A stretch of 64,000 nucleotides of DNA from IMG/VR virus record IMGVR_UViG_3300042691_044682, positions 28,322-92,321 of that record; one strand, given 5' to 3'. This DNA is from a virus. Shown here one piece after another: positions 14,113 to 21,105 of the stretch. The position numbers and the translations under genes were made by a program. The notes under the pieces were generated by a model that saw only the letters and a program-made list of their open reading frames with translations, was not told the DNA's origin and did not search any database. The first letter of the stretch is position 1. Each line of letters opens with the position of its first letter.

Positions 14113-14268
14113 ATGACCGGAACATTCGCGTTGGACCTCAGGACCATCGCGCACGCCCTCCTGCCGGAGGGGCTGCGCCGCTGGCTGGCCCACCTCCTCG
14201 AGCGCTTCGGGGAGGTGGCCGCCTTCGGCACGGCGATCATCGCTCTGGTGGTCGGCATTCTGCGCTGA
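14113..14268 (+). CDS. 51-residue membrane peptide
   Basis: This is the last gene of the accessory series. An amphipathic N-terminal half (LRRWLAHLLERFG) is followed by a hydrophobic C-terminal helix (VAAFGTAIIALVVGIL). It is a probable single-pass membrane peptide of unknown role. A strong terminator follows 25 bases after the stop. Confidence 0.55.
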   Translation: MTGTFALDLRTIAHALLPEGLRRWLAHLLERFGEVAAFGTAIIALVVGILR

Positions 14269-14292
14269 CCACCGCACTGGCCCATCTGGGCG

Positions 14293-14326
14293 ACGCCGCT
14301 TCGGGAGACCGGGGCGGCGTTTTTTC
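14293..14326 (+). terminator. Rho-independent terminator of accessory operon
   Basis: ACGCCGC at 14293-14299 pairs with GCGGCGT at 14314-14320, followed by TTTTTTC. It ends the 7.7-14.3 kb series. Confidence 0.75.
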
Positions 14327-14328
14327 TG

Positions 14329-14357
14329 TTGCGCCGCGAATCGCAGTATGCTGTGAA
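14329..14357 (+). promoter_or_regulatory. putative promoter with operator (leader RNA)
   Basis: TTGCGC at 14329-14334 and TGTGAA at 14352-14357 are 17 bp apart. The operator-like palindrome CGCAGTATGCTGTG spans 14342-14355. Transcription would yield a short RNA holding a 9-bp hairpin (14364-14372/14378-14386) that ends at the terminator at 14416. Confidence 0.45.
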
Positions 14358-14415
14358 CCACATCGAGCCGCCTCCCCGGCGGCTCGACATTCTTGGACGT
14401 TTCCTCCCTAGACTC

Positions 14416-14454
14416 GGCCGCTGGCGGACCACCCGCCGGCGGCCTTTCTTTTTT
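14416..14454 (+). terminator. attenuator-like terminator before recombination operon
   Basis: GGCCGCTGGCGG at 14416-14427 pairs with CCGCCGGCGGCC at 14433-14444 (one G-T wobble) and is followed by TTTCTTTTTT. It stands just upstream of the next promoter and has no gene of its own in front of it. Confidence 0.75.
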
Positions 14455-14458
14455 CCGC

Positions 14459-14487
14459 TTGACGCAAACCACAGGATCGTGTTGTTT
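14459..14487 (+). promoter_or_regulatory. promoter/operator of the recombination operon
   Basis: TTGACG at 14459-14464 is followed 17 bp later by a weak -10 (TTGTTT, 14482-14487). The operator CACAGGATCGTGTT (14470-14483, eight of ten defined positions) starts at the sixth base of the spacer. The promoter at 38.4 kb has the same offset. It probably drives the 14.5-24.7 kb operon under repressor control. Confidence 0.55.
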
Positions 14488-14515
14488 TCCTCTCGTCGTT
14501 ATGACGGAGGCGAGA

Positions 14516-15379
14516 GTGAGCGACGCGATAGATGTGGCCGAGGCCCCGGCGGTTCCGGCGAGGCCCACACCCCGGGAGCCGGGGCTCCATTTCAATGTGC
14601 CGGAGGCCGAGTACCACTCGGGGCCGGAAGTCTCCGTCTCGAAGCTCAAGCGCCTGGCCGTCGCGCCCGCGAAGGTCCTGGTGCCGCAGAAGGAGACCGA
14701 GGCCCTCGCCGCCGGGACCCTGCGCCACATGGCGCTGCTCCAGCCCCATCTGCTCGAGGCGACCTACTTCGTGACCGACCTCGAGCGGATCTCCGCCCGC
14801 GAGAAGGCCACCCAGGCCGAGATCGAGCGCGCCGGCGGCCGCGAGCTGGTGAAGCGCGCGGAGTGGGAGGCCGCCCTGCGCCTGCGCGACGCCGTCCACA
14901 CCCACCCCACGCTGCGCGACATGCTCGCCCCCGAGGGCCTCGCCTGCGAGGCCAGCTTCTACTGGATCGACGCCGTGACGGGCCTGCGCTGCCGCGGCCG
15001 CGCCGACGCGCTGCGGCTCGACTGGGGGGTGGCGATCGACCTCAAGACCACCGAGGACGCCAGCCCCGCCGGCTTCGCGCGGGCCGTCGCGAACTACAAG
15101 TGGCACTGGCAGAACGCCTTCTATGCCCAGGGCCTGACCGCGACGTGGCAGGACCCGCAGGCGTTCTTCTTCGTCGCGGTCGAGAAGGAGCCGCCCTTCC
15201 TGCCGGCGATCTACGAGCTCGACCAGCGCGCCGTGGATCTCGGCCGGCGCGATGTCGCCGCCCAGCTCGAAATCTGGGCCCGCTGCGAGCGGGCCGGGAT
15301 CTGGCCCGGATACGACGAGCGGCCCGTGCGCCTCGATCTGCCCGGTTGGGCCTACGCGCAGGCCGGGGAGTACGCCTGA
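14516..15379 (+). CDS. RecE-like exonuclease (PDDEXK, DUF3799-type)
   Basis: The 287-residue protein degrades duplex DNA ends for RecT-driven annealing. It shows the family layout: GLHFNVPEAEYHSG near the start, GTLRHMALLQP, then RCRGRADALRL with the metal-binding Asp and VAIDLKTTEDA with the D-x-K pair. NYKWHWQNAFYAQGL completes the fold. GTG 14516 is the best start because GGAGG lies five bases upstream; ATG 14501 is in frame. It is the first gene of a long operon and RecT is two genes downstream. Confidence 0.85.
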   Translation: MSDAIDVAEAPAVPARPTPREPGLHFNVPEAEYHSGPEVSVSKLKRLAVAPAKVLVPQKETEALAAGTLRHMALLQPHLLEATYFVTDLERISAREKATQAEIERAGGRELVKRAEWEAALRLRDAVHTHPTLRDMLAPEGLACEASFYWIDAVTGLRCRGRADALRLDWGVAIDLKTTEDASPAGFARAVANYKWHWQNAFYAQGLTATWQDPQAFFFVAVEKEPPFLPAIYELDQRAVDLGRRDVAAQLEIWARCERAGIWPGYDERPVRLDLPGWAYAQAGEYA

Positions 15380-15783
15380 TGTCCAGCGCCGCCACCATTC
15401 CCGCCGGCCTGGTCGCGCTCGGCCTGACCGACGGCCAGCGCCCCTTCGTGCTGGCCCAGGCCGAGATCGCCCAGTGCATGCATGACCTCGGGCTGGTCAT
15501 GCTGGCCCCGCCCTCCGAGGCGGCCGTCGCCCGCCTCGCCGGCGTCGCCGCCGGCCTGGACCGGGCCGCGAACAGGCTGCGCCGGGAGATCCTGCGCCAG
15601 GCGCCCGAGGCGGCGCCCGAACCCGCCGTCGTGACCCAGGAGATGTGCGAGGCCGCACATGCGGCCCTCGAGCAGCAGGCCAAGGGCGAGCTCTGGGACG
15701 ACGCCGATGAGGTCCTCGAGGGCATCGAATGGCCGCCCATCCTGAGCGCCGCGCTCGCCGCCCCCACCCAGCAGAAGGCATGA
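15379..15783 (+). CDS. hypothetical protein between exonuclease and RecT
   Basis: The 134-residue helical, Ala-rich protein is coupled to the exonuclease by TGATG and lies four bases before RecT. It contains LGLTDGQRPFVLAQAEIAQCMHDLGLVM and an acidic C-terminal third. I do not recognise a family. The tight position between exonuclease and annealing protein suggests a part in the same recombination complex, by context only. Confidence 0.6.
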   Translation: MSSAATIPAGLVALGLTDGQRPFVLAQAEIAQCMHDLGLVMLAPPSEAAVARLAGVAAGLDRAANRLRREILRQAPEAAPEPAVVTQEMCEAAHAALEQQAKGELWDDADEVLEGIEWPPILSAALAAPTQQKA

Positions 15784-15787
15784 CGCC

Positions 15788-16990
15788 ATGAGCCAGAACA
15801 GCAAGCCCCCCACGGGCGCCCCCACCCGCGATCTCGCCACCATCCGCGCCGCCGGCAAGCAGGTGGCCAAGGACGCCGGCGGCGACCTCGTGAAGAGCTT
15901 CTTCGAGGCCCACAAGGACACCATCGCCGCCGTGCTGCCCCGGCACATGACGCCGGAGCGCATGCTCAACCTCGGGCTGCGCGCCCTGCGAGTCACGCCC
16001 CGCCTCATGGAGGCGAACCTCGCCAGCCTGTTCGGCGCGACCGTGACGGTCGCGCAGATGGGCCTCGAGCCGAACACCCCGCTGCGCCACGTCCACCTCA
16101 TCCCCTACCGGAACACCAAGGCGAACCGGACGGACGTGCAGGTCATCATCGGCTACCAGGGCTACATCGAGCTCGCCCGCCGCTCGGGCCAGATCGAGAC
16201 GCTGGCCGCGCGCGCCGTCTTCGCCCGCGACAAGTTCCGGATCAGCTACGGCATCGAGGACACCATCGAGCACGAGCCGGCGCTGAACGGCGAGCGCGGC
16301 GAGTTCATCGGCGCCTACGCCGTCGCGAAGATGAAGGGCGGCGGCTACCAATTCGAGTGGATGGCGAAGGGCGAGATCGACCGCATCCGGGACGGCTCCT
16401 CGAACGTGAAGGAGGCGCTCCGGGCGGCCGAGAAGTACAAGCGGGCGCCCCAGGGCCCCTGGTTCGAGCACTACGACGAGATGGCCCGCAAGACCGTCAT
16501 CCGGCGGCTGGCCAAGTACCTGCCGCTCTCGGTCGAGCTCGCCTCGGCCATCGAGCTGGACGAGAAGGCCGAGCGCGGCGCCCCCGTGAACTTCGGCAAG
16601 GTCCTCGACAACGTCGACTACGCCGAGGTCGTGGCGGCGGAGGAGGAGGACGGCGAGCCGGAGGCCACGGAGCAGGCGGAACGGGCGGAGCCGGCCGCGG
16701 CCGTGCTCCCCCTGCGCGGGGCGCGCCAGGTGGATGGCGAGGCGGGCCGGCCCCCTGTCGCCCAGGAGGGCGTGGTGGAGCTCGCGGCAGCCTACCGCTC
16801 GACCGTCGAGGCCATCCTGGGCGACGAGCCGCGCTTCACGGTCAGGGTCCTGGTCATGCCGAACGGCGCCAAGCCGGCCTGCTTCCTCGACCACAAGGGG
16901 CACGTCCATGCCTACCTCGAGGAGGCCCAGGCCCGGGCGGCGGCGGCGCGCATGGTCGACGCCGATGACTTTCCCGGGGCGGGCGCCTGA
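15788..16990 (+). CDS. recT: RecT-family single-strand annealing protein
   Basis: The 400-residue protein pairs complementary strands during phage recombination. Family features are clear: HMTPERMLNLGLRALRVTPRLMEAN, VAQMGLEPNTPLRHVHLIPY, VIIGYQGYIELARRSG, and EMARKTVIRRLAKYLPLS. It is longer than most RecT proteins because of an acidic linker (about residues 275-325) and an extra C-terminal domain. It works with the exonuclease at 14516. No single-strand binding protein gene is recognised nearby. Confidence 0.92.
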   Translation: MSQNSKPPTGAPTRDLATIRAAGKQVAKDAGGDLVKSFFEAHKDTIAAVLPRHMTPERMLNLGLRALRVTPRLMEANLASLFGATVTVAQMGLEPNTPLRHVHLIPYRNTKANRTDVQVIIGYQGYIELARRSGQIETLAARAVFARDKFRISYGIEDTIEHEPALNGERGEFIGAYAVAKMKGGGYQFEWMAKGEIDRIRDGSSNVKEALRAAEKYKRAPQGPWFEHYDEMARKTVIRRLAKYLPLSVELASAIELDEKAERGAPVNFGKVLDNVDYAEVVAAEEEDGEPEATEQAERAEPAAAVLPLRGARQVDGEAGRPPVAQEGVVELAAAYRSTVEAILGDEPRFTVRVLVMPNGAKPACFLDHKGHVHAYLEEAQARAAAARMVDADDFPGAGA

Positions 16991-17032
16991 CCAAACGCCC
17001 GCTCCATTCACCCCAGCACAAGGTAGATCCCA

Positions 17033-17332
17033 ATGAGCCAGTCCCATCTGCTGCCCGACGAGGCCGAGATCGCCCGCGCCCAGGCGCAGGTGACCGAGGA
17101 GGCGCGTGAGGGCGAGCAGACCTTCGCCACCCTCGTCGCCTCCGCCTCCGGCGCCGTGGTGTCGGTCGAGGTGTTCCAGACGAAGCGCGGCCCGCAGCTG
17201 CACGTCGTCGCGACCGGCAACGGCCGCCGCATGCAGCCCCTCATCTTCGACCGCTTCCAGATGGCCGCCCTGCTCGGCGCCATGGAGGGCGCTCGCCAGA
17301 CGGCGATCAACGGGGCGGCGGATCCCTTCTGA
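17033..17332 (+). CDS. hypothetical protein, 99 aa
   Basis: The protein has an acidic helical N-terminal part (DEAEIARAQAQVTEEAREGE) and a beta-rich middle (GAVVSVEVFQTKRGPQLHVV). The stop overlaps the next start by one base. No family is recognised. It belongs to the recombination operon. Confidence 0.6.
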   Translation: MSQSHLLPDEAEIARAQAQVTEEAREGEQTFATLVASASGAVVSVEVFQTKRGPQLHVVATGNGRRMQPLIFDRFQMAALLGAMEGARQTAINGAADPF

Positions 17333-17694
17333 TGATCCCCCTCAACGGCATGCGGGTCCGTCACGATGGCCCCTGGCTGTGCCACGACGCACGGCTGAAG
17401 ACGCTCTACCCGGCGGACCACCCGGCCCGCCGGCCGACCAAGCTGACGCACTTCGCCGATGCCGTGAGCGCCACCAATGCTCTCAGCATCGACCACGGCC
17501 ACCTGCTCGACCTGGTGTGGAAGATCCGCTCGGCCGAGTCGTTGGCGATGCATGTGCGCGAGCACACCGGCTGCGAGAGGACCCGGGCGATCGCCATCGA
17601 GCTGTCGACCGGCTTCTTCGCGGACGTGCTGTCCGACATCGACGCCCTCCTCGCCCGCAAGGCCGAGGCGGAGCTCTGGGCCGAGGGGGACTGA
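17332..17694 (+). CDS. hypothetical protein, 120 aa
   Basis: The protein has a basic N-terminal half (VRHDGPWLCHDARLKTLYPADHPARRPTKLT) and a helical C-terminal half. I recognise no family. The start at 17332 overlaps the previous stop and its own stop is three bases before the MarR-type gene. Confidence 0.6.
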   Translation: MIPLNGMRVRHDGPWLCHDARLKTLYPADHPARRPTKLTHFADAVSATNALSIDHGHLLDLVWKIRSAESLAMHVREHTGCERTRAIAIELSTGFFADVLSDIDALLARKAEAELWAEGD

Positions 17695-17697
17695 GCC

Positions 17698-18063
17698 ATG
17701 ACCGACCTGCTGCCGCTCTTCCTGCGGCTGGTGCGCCAGGAGGAGCGCGAGCGCGACTTCACCGTGCGCCAGCTCTCGGTGCTGCTGCTGATCAACGCCC
17801 GCGGCGCCATGACCGTGCGGGCCATGGCGGCCGAGATGGGCATCCCGAAGCCTTCGGTGGTGCGCGCGATCGACGCGCTCCAGCGCATCGAGTTCGTCCG
17901 CCGGCGGGAGGATCCGAACGACCGGCGTAGCGTCCTGGTCTCGCTGCGCGCCGCCGGCCAGCGGTTCGTGGACGGCATCCGGCAAGAACCGGAGGGCAGG
18001 ACCGTTCGCGTCGCCGAGCCCGTGGGGCTCAAGCTCGCGCGCCCGACAGCCGCCCAGGCATAA
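17698..18063 (+). CDS. MarR-family transcriptional regulator
   Basis: The 121-residue protein has the winged-helix core with RQLSVLLLINARGAMTVRAMAAEMGIPKPSVVRAIDALQ as the recognition region. The wing ends in DPNDRRSVLVSL, the usual MarR signature. It lacks the long dimerisation helices of chromosomal MarR proteins, so it is a compact phage form. An inverted repeat follows its stop and precedes the next regulator. Confidence 0.8.
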   Translation: MTDLLPLFLRLVRQEERERDFTVRQLSVLLLINARGAMTVRAMAAEMGIPKPSVVRAIDALQRIEFVRRREDPNDRRSVLVSLRAAGQRFVDGIRQEPEGRTVRVAEPVGLKLARPTAAQA

Positions 18064-18072
18064 GCCGGTAAT

Positions 18073-18106
18073 CACATTTTCCTGTTGTTATGCGCGGGAA
18101 AATGTG
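18073..18106. promoter_or_regulatory. 10-bp inverted repeat, candidate operator
   Basis: CACATTTTCC at 18073-18082 pairs perfectly with GGAAAATGTG at 18097-18106 across 14 bp. It is AT-rich against its surroundings and lies 25 bp before an HTH gene. It differs from the CACAG-N4-CTGTG operator, so it is probably the site of one of the neighbouring regulators. Confidence 0.55.
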
Positions 18107-18130
18107 CTGACTTCTGGGAGGGAGAAGCGG

Positions 18131-18352
18131 ATGAGCCAATTGCTGAAAGCGGTCGACGTCTATGGGCTGCTGCGCGAGCGGATCGCCGCCGCAGGCAGCC
18201 AGCGGGCCTACGCCACGCGCGTCGGCATCAGCCCTCAGTTCCTCTCCGACGTCCTCATGGCGCGCTCCGAGCCCTCGGCCGCCATCCTGGCCGACCTCGG
18301 CCTGCAGCGGGTGGTCCGCTACATCAGGAAGGATACGGTGAATGCCGGATAA
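18131..18352 (+). CDS. small Cro/C1-type HTH protein
   Basis: Most of the 73-residue protein is a helix-turn-helix (AGSQRAYATRVGISPQFLSDVLMARSEPSAAILADLGLQ). GGGAGGGAGAAG upstream supports ATG 18131. It overlaps the GapR-like gene by 11 bp. It may bind the 18073 inverted repeat and control the regulator group that follows. Confidence 0.75.
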   Translation: MSQLLKAVDVYGLLRERIAAAGSQRAYATRVGISPQFLSDVLMARSEPSAAILADLGLQRVVRYIRKDTVNAG

Positions 18353-18620
18353 CAAGGCGACCAAGCAGACATCCGACGAGGCCGAGGTCGGCGGCATCGC
18401 CGCCGAGCGGCTTCGTTCGATCATTGAGCGCATCGAACGCCTCGAGGAGGAGAAGAAGGCGCTCTCGTCCGACATCAAGGACATCATGGCCGAGGCCAAG
18501 TCCGCCGCCTTCGACGTGAAGGTCCTGCGCCAGATCCTCAAGATCCGGAAGGCCGAGCCCGCCGAGGTGGAGGAGCAAGAAACCTTGCTCGACCTCTACC
18601 GCCGCGCGCTCGGGATGTGA
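18342..18620 (+). CDS. GapR-family (DUF2312) nucleoid protein
   Basis: The 92-residue protein matches the family closely: LRSIIERIERLEEEKKALSSDIKDIMAEAKSAAFDVKVLRQILKIRK. In Caulobacter, GapR clamps overtwisted DNA and supports chromosome replication. Here it lies between an HTH gene and a GcrA-like gene, overlapping both. A phage copy could help phage replication or compete with host GapR; that part is inference. Confidence 0.88.
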   Translation: MPDNKATKQTSDEAEVGGIAAERLRSIIERIERLEEEKKALSSDIKDIMAEAKSAAFDVKVLRQILKIRKAEPAEVEEQETLLDLYRRALGM

Positions 18621-19201
18621 GCGCCATGGCCTTCAGGGATCCTCCCCAGGATTGGCCGCCCGAGGACATCGCGCGGCTGCGCGAGCTCTGGGCGACCGGC
18701 ATGTCCACGGCGAAGATCGGCCAGGCGATGGGCCGCACGAAAAGCGCGGTCGTGGGCAAGGCGCACCGCCTCGATCTGCCCGGGCGGAAGTCGCCGATCA
18801 AGAAGGCCGCCGCGCCGGCGCCGAAGCCGGCAACCAGGCCGGCCGCCGCGGCCCCCAAGATCCAGCCCGAGAAGGCTCCTCTTCAACGCATCCCCCTTCT
18901 GCGGGGCGGGGCCGCGGCGTTCCAGCACATCATGGCGCGCAACGCGCAGGCCCGCGCCGCTGACCAGGCCCCGACGCCGGAGCCGCAACGCGAGCTCCGC
19001 GAGGCTCCTCCGCCCGCCGTCTCCGCCGCGGTGCGGGAGTCGGGGCGCGCGTGCCGCTACTGCCTGCCCTCGGGCCAGGACTTCCCGCGCTGGCGCTACT
19101 GCGACGCCCCGATCCAGGCCGACGGGCGCCGCTACCCCTACTGCGACGAGCACTATTACCGCTGCATCCAGCAGCGGGCCGAGAAGCAGGATGCGGCGTG
19201 A
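18617..19201 (+). CDS. GcrA-like cell-cycle regulator
   Basis: The 194-residue protein has an N-terminal GcrA-type domain: DIARLRELWATGMSTAKIGQAMGRTKSAVVGKAHRLDLPGR. A Pro/Ala linker and a C-terminal Cys/His segment (CRYCLPSGQDFPRWRYCDAPI, YPYCDEHYYRC) typical of the family follow. GcrA binds sigma70 and methylated promoter sites in Caulobacter. The GTG at 18617 overlaps the GapR-like stop; ATG 18626 is an alternative. A phage copy could redirect host promoters. Confidence 0.85.
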   Translation: MSAMAFRDPPQDWPPEDIARLRELWATGMSTAKIGQAMGRTKSAVVGKAHRLDLPGRKSPIKKAAAPAPKPATRPAAAAPKIQPEKAPLQRIPLLRGGAAAFQHIMARNAQARAADQAPTPEPQRELREAPPPAVSAAVRESGRACRYCLPSGQDFPRWRYCDAPIQADGRRYPYCDEHYYRCIQQRAEKQDAA

Positions 19202-19392
19202 TGGGCGACCTGTTCGGCGGCTCTCTCCCCATCCCGCTCGAAGCGCAGATCAAGGAGGTCGAGCGGGAGATCGCGCAGCGCGAGCGCGTCTACCCCCGGT
19301 GGGTCGAGGCTGGAAAGCTCCCGCGCGCCACGGCCGACCGGCAGATCGCAGTCATGCGCGCCGTCCTCCACACACTGAAAGGGCTTTGCTGA
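19201..19392 (+). CDS. hypothetical coiled protein, 63 aa
   Basis: This short helical protein (LEAQIKEVEREIAQRERVYPRWVEAGKLP) has a pattern seen in small phage proteins that start with a coiled coil and contain a YPRWV element. It overlaps both neighbours by one base. The family is not named with confidence. Confidence 0.6.
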   Translation: MGDLFGGSLPIPLEAQIKEVEREIAQRERVYPRWVEAGKLPRATADRQIAVMRAVLHTLKGLC

Positions 19393-19862
19393 TGCGCCCC
19401 GCCCCCTGGCTGCACCTCGAGCCGCATCGCCTGGGCGGGCTGTATGCCTCGCCCTACGGCTCGCCCTACGGCGCCTTCGAGGTCCTGCACAAGCCGACCG
19501 CGACGACGCTCCGCATCATCGCCTCCTCCGATGTCTTTGAGCACGTCTCGGTCAGCACGGCCCGCCGCACGCCAAACTGGGCGGAAATGGAGTTCGCCTG
19601 CCGCCTGTTCTGGGACGAGGAGGAGGCGGTGATGCAGCTGCACCCGCCGCGCAGCCAGTGGGTGAGCAACCACCCCTACGTGCTGCACCTCTGGAAGCCG
19701 GCCGACCCGGCGACGCCGATCCCGCTGCCGCCGCAGCTGATGGTTGGCATCCCTGGGGTGGAATTCGACCCGAACAACCCGAGGGACCGCGACGCGGCAG
19801 CGGCCGTGCATGCCGCCCTCTCCCAGAAGCTCGATGCGCACCTGCGCTCGGGAGGCCGCTGA
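19392..19862 (+). CDS. DUF7694-like phage protein
   Basis: The 156-residue protein has the aromatic-rich core HVSVSTARRTPNWAEMEFACRLFWDEEEAVMQLHPP and HPYVLHLWKP. I associate this core with a widespread family of phage early proteins (DUF7694). The role is unknown. The gene is translationally coupled on both sides within the early operon. Confidence 0.65.
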   Translation: MRPAPWLHLEPHRLGGLYASPYGSPYGAFEVLHKPTATTLRIIASSDVFEHVSVSTARRTPNWAEMEFACRLFWDEEEAVMQLHPPRSQWVSNHPYVLHLWKPADPATPIPLPPQLMVGIPGVEFDPNNPRDRDAAAAVHAALSQKLDAHLRSGGR

Positions 19863-20116
19863 TGCCGCTGTTCATCTCGGTCGCGATGCTCCGCGACCCC
19901 GTGCGGAATCGCGTCTTCAACCACACCCTGGTGACCATCGCCCCCAACGAGGCGAAGGCCATCGAGGCCGCCAAGGCGGACCTGGCGCGCATCCATCCCA
20001 CGATGGAGCTGCGGGACGGTTCCATTCTCATGGTCGAGCCGGCCGCGATCCGCGCCGCCTATGCCGAGCTTGCCGGCACCAAGCCCGCCGCGTCCGGCGA
20101 AGGCCGGATGCAATGA
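19862..20116 (+). CDS. hypothetical protein, 84 aa
   Basis: The protein opens with beta strands (MPLFISVAMLRDPVRNRVFNHTLVTIAP) and continues with a helix (NEAKAIEAAKADLARI), a simple ferredoxin-like plan. No family is recognised. It is followed by an overlapping zinc-ribbon-like gene. Confidence 0.55.
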   Translation: MPLFISVAMLRDPVRNRVFNHTLVTIAPNEAKAIEAAKADLARIHPTMELRDGSILMVEPAAIRAAYAELAGTKPAASGEGRMQ

Positions 20117-20292
20117 GCGCGCCCGGGGCCGACCGCAAACCGATGGTCGTGCATTGCGGCGACTGCAAGCACGTCTGGACGGCCTGTTGGCTGCCGATGG
20201 ACGCGCTCAAGGTCGCGCGTCTGGTGAAAGGGCTCTGCTGCCCGTCCTGCGGCGCGACGCCGAAGCGGATCTTCATGGGAGACGGCACATGA
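20113..20292 (+). CDS. zinc-ribbon-like protein, 59 aa
   Basis: Two Cys pairs (VHCGDCKHVW and GLCCPSCGATPKR) define a small zinc ribbon with a hydrophobic helix between them. It is probably a nucleic-acid or protein adaptor. It overlaps both neighbours by four bases. Confidence 0.65.
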   Translation: MSAPGADRKPMVVHCGDCKHVWTACWLPMDALKVARLVKGLCCPSCGATPKRIFMGDGT

Positions 20293-20528
20293 CCCGCGCC
20301 CCCAAGCGCGTGCGCGAGATCCTCGGCGCCCTGGGCGATGCGTGGGTGTGGGACGGCTTCACCGGCGGCCACCACCTCCGGTTCCGCCACAGGGCCAGCG
20401 GTGCAGCCCTGTTCGCCGCCAGCACATGCAGCGGTCATCCCCGCCGCGATCTGCAGAACACCCTGGCCATGGCCCGGCGCCTCGAGCGCCAGACGACGCC
20501 AGACGGAGTGCGCGCATGCAAACGTTGA
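20289..20528 (+). CDS. small protein with HicA-like pattern
   Basis: The 79-residue protein has GGHHLRFRHRASGAALFAASTCSGHPRRDLQNTLAMARRL. This recalls the HicA double-stranded-RNA-binding fold (GSHH...P...L..I), including the conserved His. No HicB-like partner is adjacent, so a toxin role is doubtful; phage HicA-like proteins without partners are common. Confidence 0.5.
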   Translation: MTRAPKRVREILGALGDAWVWDGFTGGHHLRFRHRASGAALFAASTCSGHPRRDLQNTLAMARRLERQTTPDGVRACKR

Positions 20529-20749
20529 GCCTCGCGATCATCGTGCTCGCCGGCGCGGTCATCCCTTCGTTCTTCCTGTACGCCGTCGTCTATGAGCTGC
20601 GGACCGGGAAGAGCTTTGCCCTGGGCGGCCCATCCACGCCGCTCTCCGAGAAGGGCCCGTTCGCGGCGGCGATGGTCGTCCTCATGGTGCTGAGCAATCT
20701 CATCCTGGTGATCGCCGGCATCGCCCTCTTCGCGGAGAAGAACCTGTGA
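20516..20749 (+). CDS. two-pass membrane protein, 77 aa
   Basis: Two hydrophobic segments (residues about 4-26 and 50-72) flank a short polar loop with KGPF. It is a probable inner-membrane protein. The early-operon position makes a superinfection-exclusion role possible, but there is no motif to support one. Confidence 0.6.
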   Translation: MQTLSLAIIVLAGAVIPSFFLYAVVYELRTGKSFALGGPSTPLSEKGPFAAAMVVLMVLSNLILVIAGIALFAEKNL

Positions 20750-21105
20750 CCAAGCAACCCAGTCTCGACATGCCGGCGGCCGTACCGGCGGACGGGCGCG
20801 TCGTTCCCATCGCCGACCCGAAGTTGCGCGTCCTCGTGCTCGCGATGCTGGGCCTCCGGGCGGCGAGGAGCGTGCTCGAGCAGGAAGGCAAGTTCGCCCA
20901 CGGCCTCGCGGGCATGCAGGTCGCCAGGACGCTCATCGAGCGCGAGTACTTCCAGACGGAGGCGGAGGTGCACCGCCGCCTGCCCAAGGTGATGGCGGCC
21001 GCCGGCGTCGACCTGAGCGCGTGGCAGGCCTGGGCGTTCAAGGATGGCGGCGAGGCCGTTGTGTGCCGCCCGTTCGCGGACGCGATCGAGGAGGTGAAGG
21101 GATGA
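20746..21105 (+). CDS. hypothetical protein, 119 aa
   Basis: The protein starts at GTG 20746 in a four-base overlap with the membrane protein gene. It is mainly helical (KLRVLVLAMLGLRAARSVLEQEGKFAHGLAGMQVARTLIEREYF). No family is recognised. Confidence 0.55.
   Translation: MTKQPSLDMPAAVPADGRVVPIADPKLRVLVLAMLGLRAARSVLEQEGKFAHGLAGMQVARTLIEREYFQTEAEVHRRLPKVMAAAGVDLSAWQAWAFKDGGEAVVCRPFADAIEEVKG

Noticed and set aside
20289-20528. A HicA toxin of a toxin-antitoxin pair
   Set aside because: No HicB-like gene is adjacent and only part of the fold pattern is seen, so I keep it as a HicA-like small protein.
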